The notes under the pieces were generated by a model. It was not told the DNA's origin, did not search any database, and worked only from the letters and a program-made list of their open reading frames with translations. A stretch of DNA of 64,000 nucleotides from NCBI GenBank assembly GCA_029237695.1, contig CM055271.1:36018462-36082461 (forward strand). Direction: 5' to 3'. The stretch comes from Conchocele bisecta (taxonomy: Eukaryota; Mollusca; Bivalvia; Lucinida; Thyasiridae). Position 1 is the stretch's first letter, and the number at the start of each line of letters is the position of its first letter. The position numbers and the translations under genes are program-made. Positions 9,885-20,367 of the stretch are shown piece by piece.

Positions 9885-10498
9885 ACTTCTACAAATATGT
9901 TTAGCCCTCGCATACGTCTGGCATTTTGCATCGGACAGTTGAATCTGGTTATACCCCTTATGCGAGTATTACGATTATTTGTAATCCTATTTTAGGGGAA
10001 GGGGCCAAGTGACTTTGGTGTGGTATAGACCTGAGTCTGGACCTGGCACCAGGGGCCTATTTCATCAACATTGCAAAGTATACTTTACTAGCAAAGTATA
10101 CTTTGAGGGAGTAATCATTTATTTTTCCTGAAATGCATTATTTCATATAGAATTAACAAATGCATCATATATTTCATGATTAAAAGTATGCAGAATTATT
10201 ATACTGAATTTATTACATTATCACAGCCATTAAATGGCTGTGATAATGTAATAAATTCAGTATAATAAAAATTAATAAATTTTTCAAAAAATTAAAAATT
10301 TCTCCCTCAAAGTATACTTTGCAATGTTGATGAAATAGGCTACTGGTCAGGCTATTCTAATTTCAGGGCTGAATATATTTTTTCACGTAAATATTCCATT
10401 CTGATTTTGGGTACCCCCCCCCCCCCCCCCAATGCAGCAGGTAAAACGGGATTGAACCTGTTTTGCCGGCCTTACATGACCTTAGTTCCAATTAAGGT
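9885..10498 (+). repeat. Fam-C copy interrupted by Fam-A
   Basis: Fam-C runs to GACCTGGCACC (10050) and resumes with GGTCAGGCTATTCTAATTTC at 10345. Uninterrupted copies read GGCACCAGGTCAGG, so the join is known. Confidence 0.75.
10051..10344. repeat. Fam-A MITE nested in Fam-C
   Basis: AGGGGCCTATTTCATC...GATGAAATAGGCTACT with the central TACTGAATTTATTACATTAT palindrome. Sits exactly inside the Fam-C body. Confidence 0.85.
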
Positions 10499-10499
10499 G

Positions 10500-10965
10500 G
10501 TAATTTGGAGGTAAATTTCTTATTTCTCCATCACAAATGGCAAGTTGGGAGTTTTTTAGAATCGTTTCAATGAGACGATTCTAAAGGATTCCCAACTTGC
10601 CATTTTTGATGACGAAATAACAAAATTTCACCCAAGTTGGTCAAAATTACGCACCTTATCTGGAGCTCTGGTGGTTCACCATTATATCTGACTGATAAAC
10701 TACTGGTTCAGCTTGTGAGCGCAAGCTCCAGATAAGAAATAAGTAATTTAGTATTCTCACTCCATCATTCTTGAAGCAATTGGGTATTCAAAAATTTTCA
10801 TTGGGTAAAATAAAATCACACTACTGTTTACACATCCACAGACAGCAATTATTGAATAGTTTGCTTCGAAATAAAAACATTTCTTGGCATTTCATTAGAA
10901 TTGTCTCCAAGAATTCTAATTAAATACCAAGATGTGTTTTCAAGGACAATAAGCTCTGGGGAGCA
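10500..10965. repeat. Fam-I hairpin repeats (two, adjoining)
   Basis: 10520-10625: arms TCACAAATGGCAAGTTGGGA...TCCCAACTTGCCATTTTTGA flank a smaller TAGAATCGT/ACGATTCTA hairpin. 10695-10965: CTCCAGATAAG...GCAATTGGGTATT...CTTGGCATTTCATTAGAATT, the inverse of 12955-13155. Confidence 0.6.
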
Positions 10966-11096
10966 TATGATAGGACATGATGTCATGATTTTTGATGTGT
11001 TTACAGTAGATTTCCTTTAATACCTTGGTAATGGAATGACAGATTTTCATGGAACATGCAGTAGCACAGCAGCTGTGGAAATATAAAGGAACTTAC

Positions 11097-11129
11097 CCTT
11101 CGGTCGGCCACGGCCCCTCGCTGCCTTGG
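11097..11129 (-). CDS. AT-hook (HMGA-like) small protein, middle exon carrying the AT-hook
   Basis: A 33-bp exon on the minus strand between acceptor TATTGCAG and donor GTAAGT. It reads, across the joins, P-KAARGRGRPK-G. RGRGRPKGS is a textbook AT-hook core: the GRP tripeptide inserts in the minor groove of A/T tracts, and the flanking basic residues hold the backbone. Both borders are phase 1, so the exon can be skipped without changing frame. It was found by joining splice sites, since the exon is far too short to stand out as an open frame. In the family (HMGA, and AT-hook segments of larger factors) it serves chromatin architecture; that role here is inference. Confidence 0.8.
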
Positions 11130-11148
11130 CTGCAATAGATAAACAGGA

Positions 11149-11520
11149 AAATGTATAGTTATAATTCCAGGACAAAAATATTTACACAATTCCCTAACAT
11201 TTGATTGGTCCGTTGCAAGTCTCCGTCCAAAATTTATATCCCAGTAAACTCCATGCCGAACTACTTTCCATAACCGCCAGGCGCAGTTAAAATAATTCTT
11301 AAGAAAACGGAAAATAAACACATTTTCTTCATGAATTTATTTCAAATGCTGGAATTATAAGGAATGAATGGCCTTTTTGTGAAATTATCGGGGATATAAA
11401 CTTGGAAAAGTCGCGGGAATACTGGACTAGGCCTTCCGGCCTTCGTCCAGTATTCCCGTGACTTTTCCAAGTTTATACCCCGATAAATTCCACCACAAAA
11501 AGGCCATTCATTCCTATAAT
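11149..11520. repeat. Fam-D composite fold-back element
   Basis: ATAATTCCAGGACAAAAATA...AAAACGGAAAATAAACACAT...AATGCTGGAATTAT, then a long fold-back from AAGGAATGAATGGCC (11360) through GGAATACTGGACTAGGCC to AAAGGCCATTCATTCC. Two further copies are at 23970-24343 and 30074-30428. Confidence 0.8.
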
Positions 11521-11680
11521 AACCAATAGGATAAAAATAAACAATTGGCGATAAAAAAAATATATTCGAAAATTGTAATTTTTTTATGCCAATTGTTTAT
11601 TTTTATCGCCAATTGCGAAAGTGGTTTTTCCAAGTTTATATATACCACAAAAAGGCCATTCATTCCTATATTAATTTGCA
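11521..11680. repeat. Fam-L interior remnant inside a second Fam-D arm
   Basis: 11540-11632 has AACAATTGGCGATAAAAAAA...ATTTTTATCGCCAATTGCGA, the Fam-L interior. It is followed by TTTCCAAGTTTATATATACC...AAAAGGCCATTCATTCCTAT, a Fam-D arm. Confidence 0.55.
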
Positions 11681-11751
11681 GCCAGCATTGTGAAATACAG
11701 TAGTTATTCCCTCCCACAGTGCCAAGAGATTTGTATCTGATAGTCATATTA

Positions 11752-12190
11752 AGTGGGTGGTGGTTGGGCGAACGAGACGGCGTAAATTAACGGTAGTGGT
11801 TCCTCGTTATAGGAATCACTATTTGCCTGGTTTGGCCATCCGGTACGTTTTTTTATCTTTGGCTCTTTTGTTACCTGGGAGATTGAATTGGGTTTTTGCA
11901 CATTATAAAAGTAGTAAGATTATTACTGATCCTGCTGCTTTTGGGAGGGGCCAAGTGATTCTGGTGTGGTGAGGACCTGGCATCAGATCAGGATTATTCT
12001 GATTTCAGGAATGACTATATTATAGTTTTGTTATTGTAAATATTCAGTTCTGATTTTGGGATTTTCCCCCCATTTGTACATGTACTTGAAAATGTACAGG
12101 TAATATATGGGATTTAGTACTAAACCCATTGACCCGACCGTAAATGACCTTAGCTGTTGATAGGCCGTGAAACCCCAACAAACAAACTGA
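11752..12190 (+). repeat. Fam-C, second subfamily, full copy
   Basis: GTGGGTGGTGGTTGGGCGAA...TAAAAGTAGTAAGATTATTA...CTGGCATCAGATCAGGATTA...ATATGGGATTTAGTACTAAA...AGCTGTTGATAGGCC with CCAACAAACAAAC. It differs from the main Fam-C in the centre but shares the 3' end. Confidence 0.7.
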
Positions 12191-12372
12191 TAGTCATATA
12201 CATTAGTACATATTTACGAGATATTTCAATTCTGTGGGAAAGAAACAAATGATAGTGTATGCTATTGATGCAGTACAGGCTTACTTTATTTAAATTAATT
12301 CAAATTAAAAATTAAAAAAGAATGAAAAGATTATCTAAATATTAAATTGGGAAGCATCTATGAAATATAGGG

Positions 12373-12500
12373 ATAACTGTATTGTAATTTTCAAATTTTC
12401 GTATATCAGAAAATGATAAGTCAGAAAATCTGTTTAATGGCTACACGCTAGCGGAGCCATTAAACCTGTTTTCCGAATTTCAAAATTACAATGCGGTTAA
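12373..12500. repeat. Inverted-repeat element
   Basis: ATTGTAATTTTCAAATTTTCG...CAGAAAATCTGTTTAATGGC pairs with GCCATTAAACCTGTTTTCCG...TTTCAAAATTACAAT; the loop is CTACACGCTAGCGGA-like. Confidence 0.65.
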
Positions 12501-12759
12501 CCTATTTCTAATGCACTCCTTTACTGCTGGCGTAGGAATACATTTTGAAATAATTTGCGAACGTTCATCAACAATGATATACCTGTAATGTACGACTATC
12601 AGCCAATCAGATTGCGCGATATTTATAGAGTGTATTAGAATAGGGGTTTAACAAACCAAATGGTGTCCAAGTACTTATGGTTATGAATAGGGTTTCCCCA
12701 AAAGCAGTAGTGTCCGAATACATAGGGTTACTACAATACGTAGGGGTGAAATGGTTAAC

Positions 12760-13157
12760 TATAGAGGGAGCACCAGAGCTCCCGATAAGCTGCATATTTT
12801 TGTAAATACCCAATTAAAATGGCCAAAAACCCAATTGAAATCAGCAGTAGCGAGTATCAAAAAGCAATACAAATTTTATGGTACCTTTATCATGCTGCAG
12901 AAAACAATAAATAGACCAGAAATATACCATATTTTTCTTATTTTCTATGAAAACAAGTCTTGGCATTTCATTAGAATTGTCTCCTTGGAGACAATTCTAA
13001 TGAAATACCAAGACTTGTTTTCATTTCGAAGCAAACTATTCAATACTTGCTGTCTGTTGATGTGTAAACAAACAGTAGTGTGATTTTAAAATACCCAATT
13101 GCTTAAGAAATGATGGGAGTGACAATACTCAATTACTAATTCCTTATCTGGAGCCCT
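12760..13157. repeat. Fam-I element with central hairpin
   Basis: GAGGGAGCACCAGAGCTCCC...GATAAGCTGCATATTTTTG at the left, CTTATCTGGAGCCCTGGAGC at the right. A central hairpin (12954-13021) has AAACAAGTCTTGGCATTTCA and its complement. Confidence 0.7.
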
Positions 13158-13170
13158 GGAGCACACTTAC

Positions 13171-13253
13171 GTTTCTCCTCCGCCTTCGCTGCGGGCGTTG
13201 TAGTTGCTGGCTTCTTCGCCGCTTTCTTAGCTGCCTTTGCCATGGTGAGGTTT
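13171..13253 (-). CDS. AT-hook (HMGA-like) small protein, first coding exon
   Basis: On the minus strand the acceptor CCATTTACAG is followed by the 10-base leader AAACCTCACC and ATG at 13243-13241. The coding part reads MAKAAKKAAKKPATTTPAAK + AEEK and ends at donor GTAAGT (13170) after one base of a Pro codon. The context ACCATGG is a strong start. The Lys/Ala-rich, Pro-containing N terminus resembles histone H1 tails and HMGA. The full product (exons 13171-13243, 11097-11129, 8642-8712) is 58 residues, over one third Lys/Arg, with a single AT-hook and no globular domain. Best read as an HMGA-like or other AT-hook chromatin protein; an H1-like or sperm basic protein cannot be excluded. Confidence 0.78.
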
Positions 13254-13279
13254 CTGTAAATGGATAATATACAAGGTCA

Positions 13280-13591
13280 GTAGCCTATTTCACCAACATG
13301 GCAAAATATACAATGTACTTATCTAGCAAAGTACACTTTGAGGGAGAAATTTTCAATTTAAGGATAAATTTATTATTTTTTTATTATACTGAATTTATTA
13401 CATTATCACAGCCATTTTGGCTGTGATAATGTAATAAATTCAGTATAATAATTCTGCATACTTATAATCATCAAATATATGCAGTCGTTAGCTCTATATG
13501 AAATAATGATTTCGGGAAAAATAAATGATTACTCCCTCAAAGTATACTTTTCTAGAAAAGTATACTTTGCAATGTTCGTGAAATCAGCTAC
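13280..13591. repeat. Fam-A MITE in the first intron
   Basis: GTAGCCTATTTCACCAACAT...GAAATCAGCTAC with the central TACTGAATTTATTACATTAT palindrome. Begins only 27 bp upstream of the coding-exon acceptor on the minus strand. Confidence 0.85.
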
Positions 13592-13599
13592 AGAGCAAA

Positions 13600-15645
13600 T
13601 TTTAGCGCAAACAAAATTACTTGGAACTACCGGTAATCCTTAGGCATAAAGAAAATGACTTAGAACTACCGTCAACCCATAGGCACAGAAAATGACTAAA
13701 ACTACCGTAACCTTAAAAGGCATAAAGAAAAATGACTAGAACATAGCCATAGACATAAAGAAAATGACTTAGAACTAGCGGTAACCCATAGACATAAAGA
13801 AAATGACTTAGAACTAGCGGTAACCCATAGACATAAAGAAAATGACTTAGAACTAGCGGTAACCCATAGACAGAATACTTTAGAAACTTAGCGTAACACC
13901 ATAGACAATAAAGAAAATGACTTAGAACACGGTACCCATAGACATAAAGAAAATGACTTAGAACTAGCGTTACCCATAGACAGAAAATGTTCTATTGACT
14001 AGCGTAAACATAGCATAAAGAAAATGACTTAGAACTAGCGGTTACCCATAGACATAAAGAAAATGACTTAGAACTAGCGGTTACCCATAGGCATAAAAGA
14101 AAATGACTTAGAACTAGCGGTAACCCATAGGCATAAAGAAAATGACTTAGAACTAGCGGTAACCCATAGGCATAAAGAAAATGACTTAGAACTAGCGGTT
14201 ACCCATAGACATAAAGAAAATGACTTAGAACTAGCGTAACCCATAGCAGAAAAGATTTTACTAGACCCTATACATAAAGGAAAAAATTAAAGAATGACCC
14301 TAGACTAAAGAAAACTTAGCGTTACCCATAGACAAAAGCTGAATATCGGGTAAACCCAACATAAAGAAAATGACTTAGAACTACGTAACCCATAGCCCAA
14401 ATGACTTAAACTAGCGGTAACCCATAGCATAAAGAAAATGACTAGTACTATAGACATAAAGAAAATGACTTATAACACGGTAAGTACATAAAGTTAAAAT
14501 GACTAGAAACAGCGTAACTTCCATTACCCATAGAAAAGACTTATACGGTTACCCATGACTAAATGATTGACTAGAACTAGCGTTATACCCATAGACATAT
14601 GAAAACTAGACTAGAACGGTACCCATAGACATAAGAAAATGACTTAGAACTAGCGGTTACCCATAGCATAAAAAAAGAAAATGACTTAGAACTAAGCGTT
14701 AACCCATAGGCATAAAGGAAAATGACCCTGGAACTAGCGGTTACAATAGGCCCATAAAAGTAAATGACTTAGAACTAGCGGTAAACCCATAGACATAAAG
14801 AAAATGACTTAGACTATCGGTAACCCATAGATCATATAAAATAAACTAGAACTAGCGGTTTTACCCTAGGAACATAAAGAAAATGACTTAGAACTAGCGG
14901 TTAACCCATACATAAAGACACTAAAGACCCTAGGCGTACAAGAACAGATGAAAACTTAGAACTAGCGTAACCCAGGCATAAAGAAAATGATTAGAACTAG
15001 TGTATACATAAAGAGCATAAATGAAAATGACTTAGAACTTAGCGGTTACCCATAATGACATAAAGAAAATGACTTAGAACTAGCGGTTTACCCATAGGCA
15101 TCAGAAAATGACTTAGAACCACGGTACCCATGACAGAAAATGACTTAGAACTAGCGGTAACCCATAACATAAAGAAAAATGACTTAGAACTAAGCGGTAC
15201 CCTCATAGAAAACAGAAAATGACGTAGACTAGAAATCGGTCACCCATAGACATAAGAAAATGACTTAGAACTGAGCGAAAAATATAGACCCATAGACATA
15301 AAAAGAAAAGTTGAACTTAGAACTAGCGGTACCCATATGCATAAAGAAAATGACTTAGAACTACCGGTAACCCATAGCAACTACCAGTAACCCATAGGCA
15401 TAAAGAAAATAACTTAGAACTACCGGTAACACATAGGCATAAAGAAAATGACTTAGAACTACCGGTAACCTGTAGGCATAAAGAAAATAACTTAGAACTA
15501 TCGGTAACCTGTAGGCATCAAGAACTTAAGACTTAGAACGATCTTAAAGAAAATTACTTGTAACTACCGGTAACCCATAGGCATAAAGAAAATGACTTAC
15601 AACTACCGGTAAGTCTCGGGCATAAAGAAAATGACTTAACTGTGG
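13600..15645. repeat. 39-bp tandem array, ~2 kb
   Basis: The unit is GACATAAAGAAAATGACTTA + GAACTAGCGGTAACCCATA, roughly 50 copies. Left-edge and right-edge units (before 13740, after 15350) have ACTACCGGTAACC instead of ACTAGCGGTAACC. Units from about 13860 to 15330 contain many 1-3 bp insertions and deletions, whereas edge units are regular. It lies inside the 5' UTR intron of the AT-hook gene. Confidence 0.9.
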
Positions 15646-15654
15646 AATAGATAA

Positions 15655-15780
15655 CTTGCAATGCTGAATTAAATTTTGCCGTCTACTATTTATTTTATAT
15701 TTGCCATTTTTCTGAACAAAAACACGGTTTGACAGCTGTCAAACTATGTTCTTATTGAGAATGAGAACTAGGTCAGTTGT
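15655..15780. repeat. pB1 fragment
   Basis: TGCTGAATTAAATTTTGCCG...ACAAAAACACGGTTTGACAG...TTCTTATTGAGAATGAG; internal pB1-like sequence without the right end. Confidence 0.5.
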
Positions 15781-15784
15781 TTCA

Positions 15785-16034
15785 TTAACCCTTAGACCGC
15801 TATCTTAATTTTGTTGTCGTCTGCTGTTTATTTTATATTCTCCATTTTTATCATCAAAAACAAGCTTTGACAGCACTTGAGAATAATTTACAACATGCTT
15901 TGACAGCACTTCAGAATCATTTCCATTGGAAAAGATTCTGAAGTGCTGTCAAACCATGTTTTTATTGAGATACAAGGCAATATATAAAAGCAACAGCAGA
16001 CGACAATTGTTGTGAGTAGCGGTCTAAGGGTTAA
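15785..16034. repeat. pB1 piggyBac-like MITE, intact reference copy
   Basis: TTAA at both sides; ends CCCTTAGACCGCTATC and GTAGCGGTCTAAGGG. Internal arms GACAGCACTTCAGAATCATT and AAAGATTCTGAAGTGCTGTC. TTAA targets and CCY ends are the piggyBac hallmark. Confidence 0.85.
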
Positions 16035-16245
16035 CATTGATTTTCAGGAATTGAATTTGATTTGTCTGAACATTTCAGGATGTTTTTTATATAGACAAAA
16101 ATGGAAATCTACCAATTCCTGGAATTTATTTTTGGTTATTTTCAGGAACAATTTCAGTCTAATTCCTGTTACTGAAAGAACTGCAAAATATACAACAGCA
16201 GACGAAAATTTTGGTTTCCCGCATTCTAAGGTTTAATGTTATATA
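16035..16245. repeat. pB1-related 3' fragment
   Basis: AACAGCAGACGAAAATTTTGG...CGCATTCTAAGGTTTAA looks like a decayed pB1 right end. Confidence 0.4.
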
Positions 16246-16494
16246 TTTAGGGATAAAGGTTAACAACAAGAAAATACAAGCCTGTATTAGCTATCTAATT
16301 CCTAGCACTTAAAATGATTTACCTGTCTAATTCCTCATGTATGCATGCATAAGAGTGATAGTTGTAGTGTATAATAATTTGGCCATAAAAAAGTTCTTTG
16401 GTTCTCAGACACAGGATTTCTGGAAGGTGATGACATATTTTTGAAAATATTTTCTTTGGTCGAGATGTTTTTGTTTGTTTTTTCCAAGTCACCA

Positions 16495-16806
16495 ATAGCC
16501 TATTTCACCAACATTGCTCTGTAGCTGATTTCACGAACATTGCAAAGTATACTTTTCTAGCAAAGTATACTTTGAGGGAGTAATCATTTATTTTTCCCAA
16601 AATGCATTATTTCATATAGAACTAATCACTGCACATATTTGATGATTAAAAGTATGCAGAATTATTATACTGAATTTATTACATTATCACAGCCAAAATG
16701 GCTGTGATAATGTAATAAATTCAGTATAATAACAAATAATAAATTTATCCCTCAAAGTATACTTTGCTAGAAATGTATACTTTGCAATGTTGGTGAAATC
16801 GGCTAC
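16495..16806. repeat. Fam-A MITE with a doubled left end
   Basis: TAGCCTATTTCACCAACATTGC is followed at once by a second left end, TGTAGCTGATTTCACGAACA, then the normal body and GAAATCGGCTAC. It suggests insertion of one copy next to the stub of another. Confidence 0.75.
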
Positions 16807-17298
16807 AGATGCATGATGTTAAATAAAGTTAACCCATTTCAGTCTAAGGATACAATAATTTTTATTGGAAAAATCTCCTTCTTTTGTTTATTTCTCCATA
16901 AAGGTATATGTTGTTACCACTCGGTCTCATCAAGATGGTTCAAATTAATTAACAACATATACTTTCGAGATGAAATGAAGAAAACAGGATTTTCCCCCCT
17001 AAAAGGTTTCATACTACTATAAGAGTATCCCGTCTTTAATGGGTTAACCTCTTTAGACGTAAAAGATCACCAAATTTTTGTCAAACATGCTTGGATTTAA
17101 CATATTTTGGCATAGTAGTGTTTTATTGATCATGAGACGAATTTAGAGTACAATTTGTATTTTTCCACGGCGATAAAATGCTTGACACGCAGGGATTTGT
17201 CTGATGTGGCGATATCTGCGAACCAAAGTACACATACTTTTTATTTCTGACCCAACACGACTTGCTTGTATTTTTAAACGACAGCAAAAATATATATA
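16807..17298. other. Intron sequence, no element recognised
   Basis: A 69-codon open frame at 16813-17022 has no motif. 17080-17250 shares words with 9360-9530, suggesting an old shared repeat. Confidence 0.35.
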
Positions 17299-17410
17299 CA
17301 GTATAACCTCTTTAAGCTAGACAATGTGGGAGGTCCCCAGGGTGTCCGGTTAAACCCATCTAAATTAAGCACAACTGGTTCCTAGGAAGTCCAGTTTAGA
17401 GGTTCTACTG
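17299..17410. repeat. pogo/Tc1-like MITE with TA duplication
   Basis: TA on both sides (17297-17298, 17411-17412); ends CAGTATAACCTCTTTAAGC and AGTTTAGAGGTTCTACTG. Interior GGAGGTCCCCAGGGTGTCCG. CAGTRRAACCTC-type ends with a TA target fit the pogo/Tigger group by my recollection. Confidence 0.7.
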
Positions 17411-17448
17411 TAGATTCAGGATTGTAGAAATTAACTTGGAACAGTCTA

Positions 17449-17677
17449 TTAACCCTTTCCCTGTTTTGCGATATTTCGACTCATCCAAATCCAAAACATC
17501 TGAATAAAAGAATCAAATGCTGGGTCTAATGATGGTTAAATTATCTGATAGAATAGAAAACATTGTGGGAAAAGGAGAAATTGCTTGTTACAAGCAATTT
17601 CTCCTTTTCCCACAATGTTTTCAAAAGACATCTTCTGCAGAGGCGTGAAAAGTCGTCTCTATCAGGGAAAGGGTTAA
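17449..17677. repeat. pB3 piggyBac-like MITE
   Basis: TTAA flanks; inverse orientation of 3379-3608. Central arms TTGTGGGAAAAGGAGAAATT and complement. Confidence 0.8.
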
Positions 17678-18588
17678 AGCTACTTATGGGTGATGGGGTT
17701 CATATGTCGAGTTAAATAATCTGATCATAAATTTCATAAAATTAAGGTGTATATTAGTCAGTAATCCAGAAGGTGTACCAGAAATAATTACAATAAAAAA
17801 AAATTGCAGGAGTATATATTTGAATAAAACATTAAATTTACTATTGTTACAAAGGATTATACTACAATTATAAAAGGATAAAGTGTACCCTTTGTTCACA
17901 AACTAATATGCAGTAATTTTTGAGAGTGAAAACTACTAAAATTAACATAAACATAAATGCAGAAAAAAATGTGGCATAACACTGATCGTAATTTGTGTGC
18001 CAAAACACGAATCGGGGTAGCATTAAAGAATCAATTAAAATACAATTTCTTGAACTAAAATTCAGATACTAAATACACAAAACTTTGAATTAATAATCAT
18101 TAAATGTAAGAAGTGCAATTTCATTGTGCACACAACCCGCATTCATGGAAATAAAAAATCGCAAACATATGTCGGTTAAGCGCCCAACGTTGTAACGTGT
18201 CTACGTCATTACACACACAAGCGCGGATCTCCGCGAAAAATAAACCTGCAAAATAAATTTATTTCACAACTTTAGGCAAGCCAAATATTTTTTGTATGAT
18301 GTACCGTGATACTTTAATGCAGAATCGAGATATAAAACCAAGAAACACTCAATAGTCACTGCGCATTACTGTGCAAAAAAATTTCGCTTAAGAGCTTCAT
18401 CTATCGGCAAAACAACAATGGCGGAATTTTGAACCTGTAAACAAACTGGCTAGACCGTGCGGCTTTAAAACCGCTCTTAGCAGTGCTTCTAAATGCACAA
18501 AATTAAATGAAACTTTCTTGGCAAACAAAATAATATTGAAAAACATTACCTAATCATGCATAATCGCAAATATTACACAAAATATATA
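17678..18588. other. 5' UTR intron of the AT-hook gene, no element recognised
   Basis: AT-rich DNA with no repeat or coding signal. CpG content rises from about 18170 toward the promoter. Confidence 0.4.
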
Positions 18589-18594
18589 CTCACG

Positions 18595-18668
18595 AAAGTG
18601 GAGAATAAAATTTCTTCTTGTTCGGCTGTATGCTATGACGCTCCCGACTGACGCTTAACTTCGGCAGG
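18595..18668 (-). other. Putative 5' UTR exon of the AT-hook gene
   Basis: On the minus strand a GC-richer stretch ends at donor ACTTTC|GTGAGTATATAT (GT at 18594-18593). It holds no ATG in a useful frame. This pairs with the acceptor at 13254-13255, which opens 10 bases before the start codon and so requires an upstream noncoding exon. The 5' edge is a guess from a TATA-like AATAATAAAT near 18692-18703. Another first exon remains possible. Confidence 0.5.
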
Positions 18669-18990
18669 GGAAACAAACCCTCTGCCGCTAATTTATTATT
18701 CAGCCAATCGCAGCGCGCGTAACTAAACGATGTAAATATTTGTAAAATTTACACCAATCAAAATGCATTTTACATTTGATACGCTTCGGTGTTCACGTCA
18801 CGTGATCGTGCGGCATTGAACGCTGATTGGTTGGACATACATTAAGCCGCCAAAAATAGTAAGAATAGTAAATGTGTATTTGCGCGCGCGGATCATGTAC
18901 ACAATGGGTGCGTGGCGGCACTTCATTGATCTCGCCCCGCCAACTGACCCGACCGCGCGGTTGACCGCAGATACAGAACCCAATACACAA
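18660..18990 (-). promoter_or_regulatory. Putative CCAAT/CpG promoter of the AT-hook gene
   Basis: CCAAT boxes at 18713-18717 and 18753-18757 (plus strand) and 18826-18830 (minus strand), an E-box CACGTG at 18799-18804, and many CG dinucleotides from 18640 to 18970 in otherwise CpG-poor DNA. It directly precedes the putative 5' UTR exon. Reads as a housekeeping-type promoter. Confidence 0.55.
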
Positions 18991-19069
18991 GAAATGGAAT
19001 TGTGCTGCGGGAAAAATACATTGTGTTTAGTCTAGAAACCGTTTACAAGTCGGTCACCGTTATATATCT

Positions 19070-19321
19070 TTAACCATTTGAACCCGAAAGCCCGCTATAG
19101 CGGCGTTTGCAAACGGTGCACTCCAGATTAGCCGGCCCGCTTGTAACGAGCCGTCTCATCAGGATTTGCACTTTTTGCAAGTAATTTTCATATTTTTGAG
19201 AACAAAAACACCCCCTTTTCATAAATGGACTAGTCTGAAAATCAGTTTTTGTGACAATTGGATTGGTTGCAAAATCAAAATATCAAAATCCATTCCAGTT
19301 ACTTAGGGGTGAAAGGGTTAC
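19070..19321. repeat. pB2 piggyBac-like MITE, near-complete
   Basis: TTAACCATTTGAACCCGAAAG...AGGGGTGAAAGGGTTA with a central hairpin GCCGGCCCGCTTGTAACGAGCCG. Internal TCATAAATGGACTAGTCTGA and GATTGGTTGCAAAATCAAAA. Serves as the reference for the split copy at 50189-53107. Confidence 0.8.
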
Positions 19322-19384
19322 GGTGGAGTGGGTTGGGCTGTTGAGGGAAGTTTGCATCTAAAGTAATGTAGGCTAAATGGTGGC

Positions 19385-19782
19385 TGAGTGGGTGGAAGGT
19401 AGGTGAATGCGGTGGGTAGTTTAACGATCGGGGTTCATCCTTACCGGAATTCCGACTGGAGACCTGGTTTGGCCCTCACATACGTCTTTGGAATTTTGTA
19501 TGTGACAGTTGAATCTGGTTATACCCTTTGTGTGAGTATTACGATTATTCGCAATCCTATTTTAGGGGAAGAGGCCAAGTGACTTTGGTGTGGTATGAAC
19601 CTGGCACCAGGTCAAGTTATTCTAATTTCAGTGCTGAATATATGTTTTCTCGATGTAAATATTACGTTCTGATTTTGGGACCCCCCCCCAATGCAGCAGG
19701 TTAAAACGGGGTTGAACCCGTTAGCCCGGCCTTACATTACCTTAGCTGTTAATAGGCCGTTAAACACCAATAAACAAACAAA
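19385..19782 (+). repeat. Fam-C full copy
   Basis: GCGGTGGGTAGTTTAACGATC...GGCCGTTAAACACCAATAAAC + AAAC tail, all Fam-C landmarks in order. Confidence 0.8.
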
Positions 19783-19869
19783 TACATGGTGGCTGCGGAC
19801 TCGGAAAATTGCAGAAAAAATCTCTGCAGGGAAACATCAGGCAATTTCCTAAAATACCCCAACATCCAG

Positions 19870-20160
19870 GAATTTTACATTATGCAAGAGGGGATATATA
19901 GCGTCTGTTCATGCACGTGCGGTGCGTGCGTGCGTGCGTGCGTGCGTACGTAACATCTTTCTTTTTTCATACACCACTTCACCGATTTTGATAATATTTG
20001 GTCATAATGTGTGTCTTTGGATGGTGCTTTGCTTTGCCTACGGCCCACGTCCGACCGCCCAAGGTCAAGGTCACTGAGGACCTTAATTGTCAGGCAAATG
20101 CGTTAACGTATTTATTTTGTGTTACTATCAAGGCTGTCAATGAGGTCCGGGATTAACTTA
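19870..20160 (+). repeat. Single-unit relative of the tandem-core elements
   Basis: (CGTG)n at 19923-19945, then CATACACCACTTCACCGATTTTGATAATATTTGG and CGCCCAAGGTCAAGGTCACT. The same order appears at 39815-40150. Confidence 0.6.
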
Positions 20161-20189
20161 GTGATAACTATCGATGCCCTCGTTATGCT

Positions 20190-20350
20190 TTTATTATTCA
20201 CCAATTGTCATCGGCTGTTGTTTGTATTTGTCTCTTCAAGTTTTCTCAATAAAAACATGGATTGACTACACTAGTATTCTAAACTGCAGTGAAACCATGT
20301 TTTTCATGACAAAAAATGAACATAGAACAAGAGCAGACGACAAAATTGAA
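20190..20350. repeat. pB1-like decayed copy
   Basis: ATCGGCTGTTGTTTGT...CAATAAAAACATGGATTGAC...GAAACCATGTTTTTCATGAC...GCAGACGACAAAATTG keeps the pB1 interior order without clear ends. Confidence 0.45.
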
Positions 20351-20367
20351 TTGCGCATTGTAACAGT

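Noticed and set aside
9536..9931. Pro-rich 131-codon frame (minus strand)
   Set aside because: Encoded by the G-run TIR element; poly-Pro arises from homopolymer C.
13600..15645. CRISPR-like array
   Set aside because: Units abut directly with no spacers, the unit is 39 bp head to tail, and the surroundings are a spliced eukaryotic gene.
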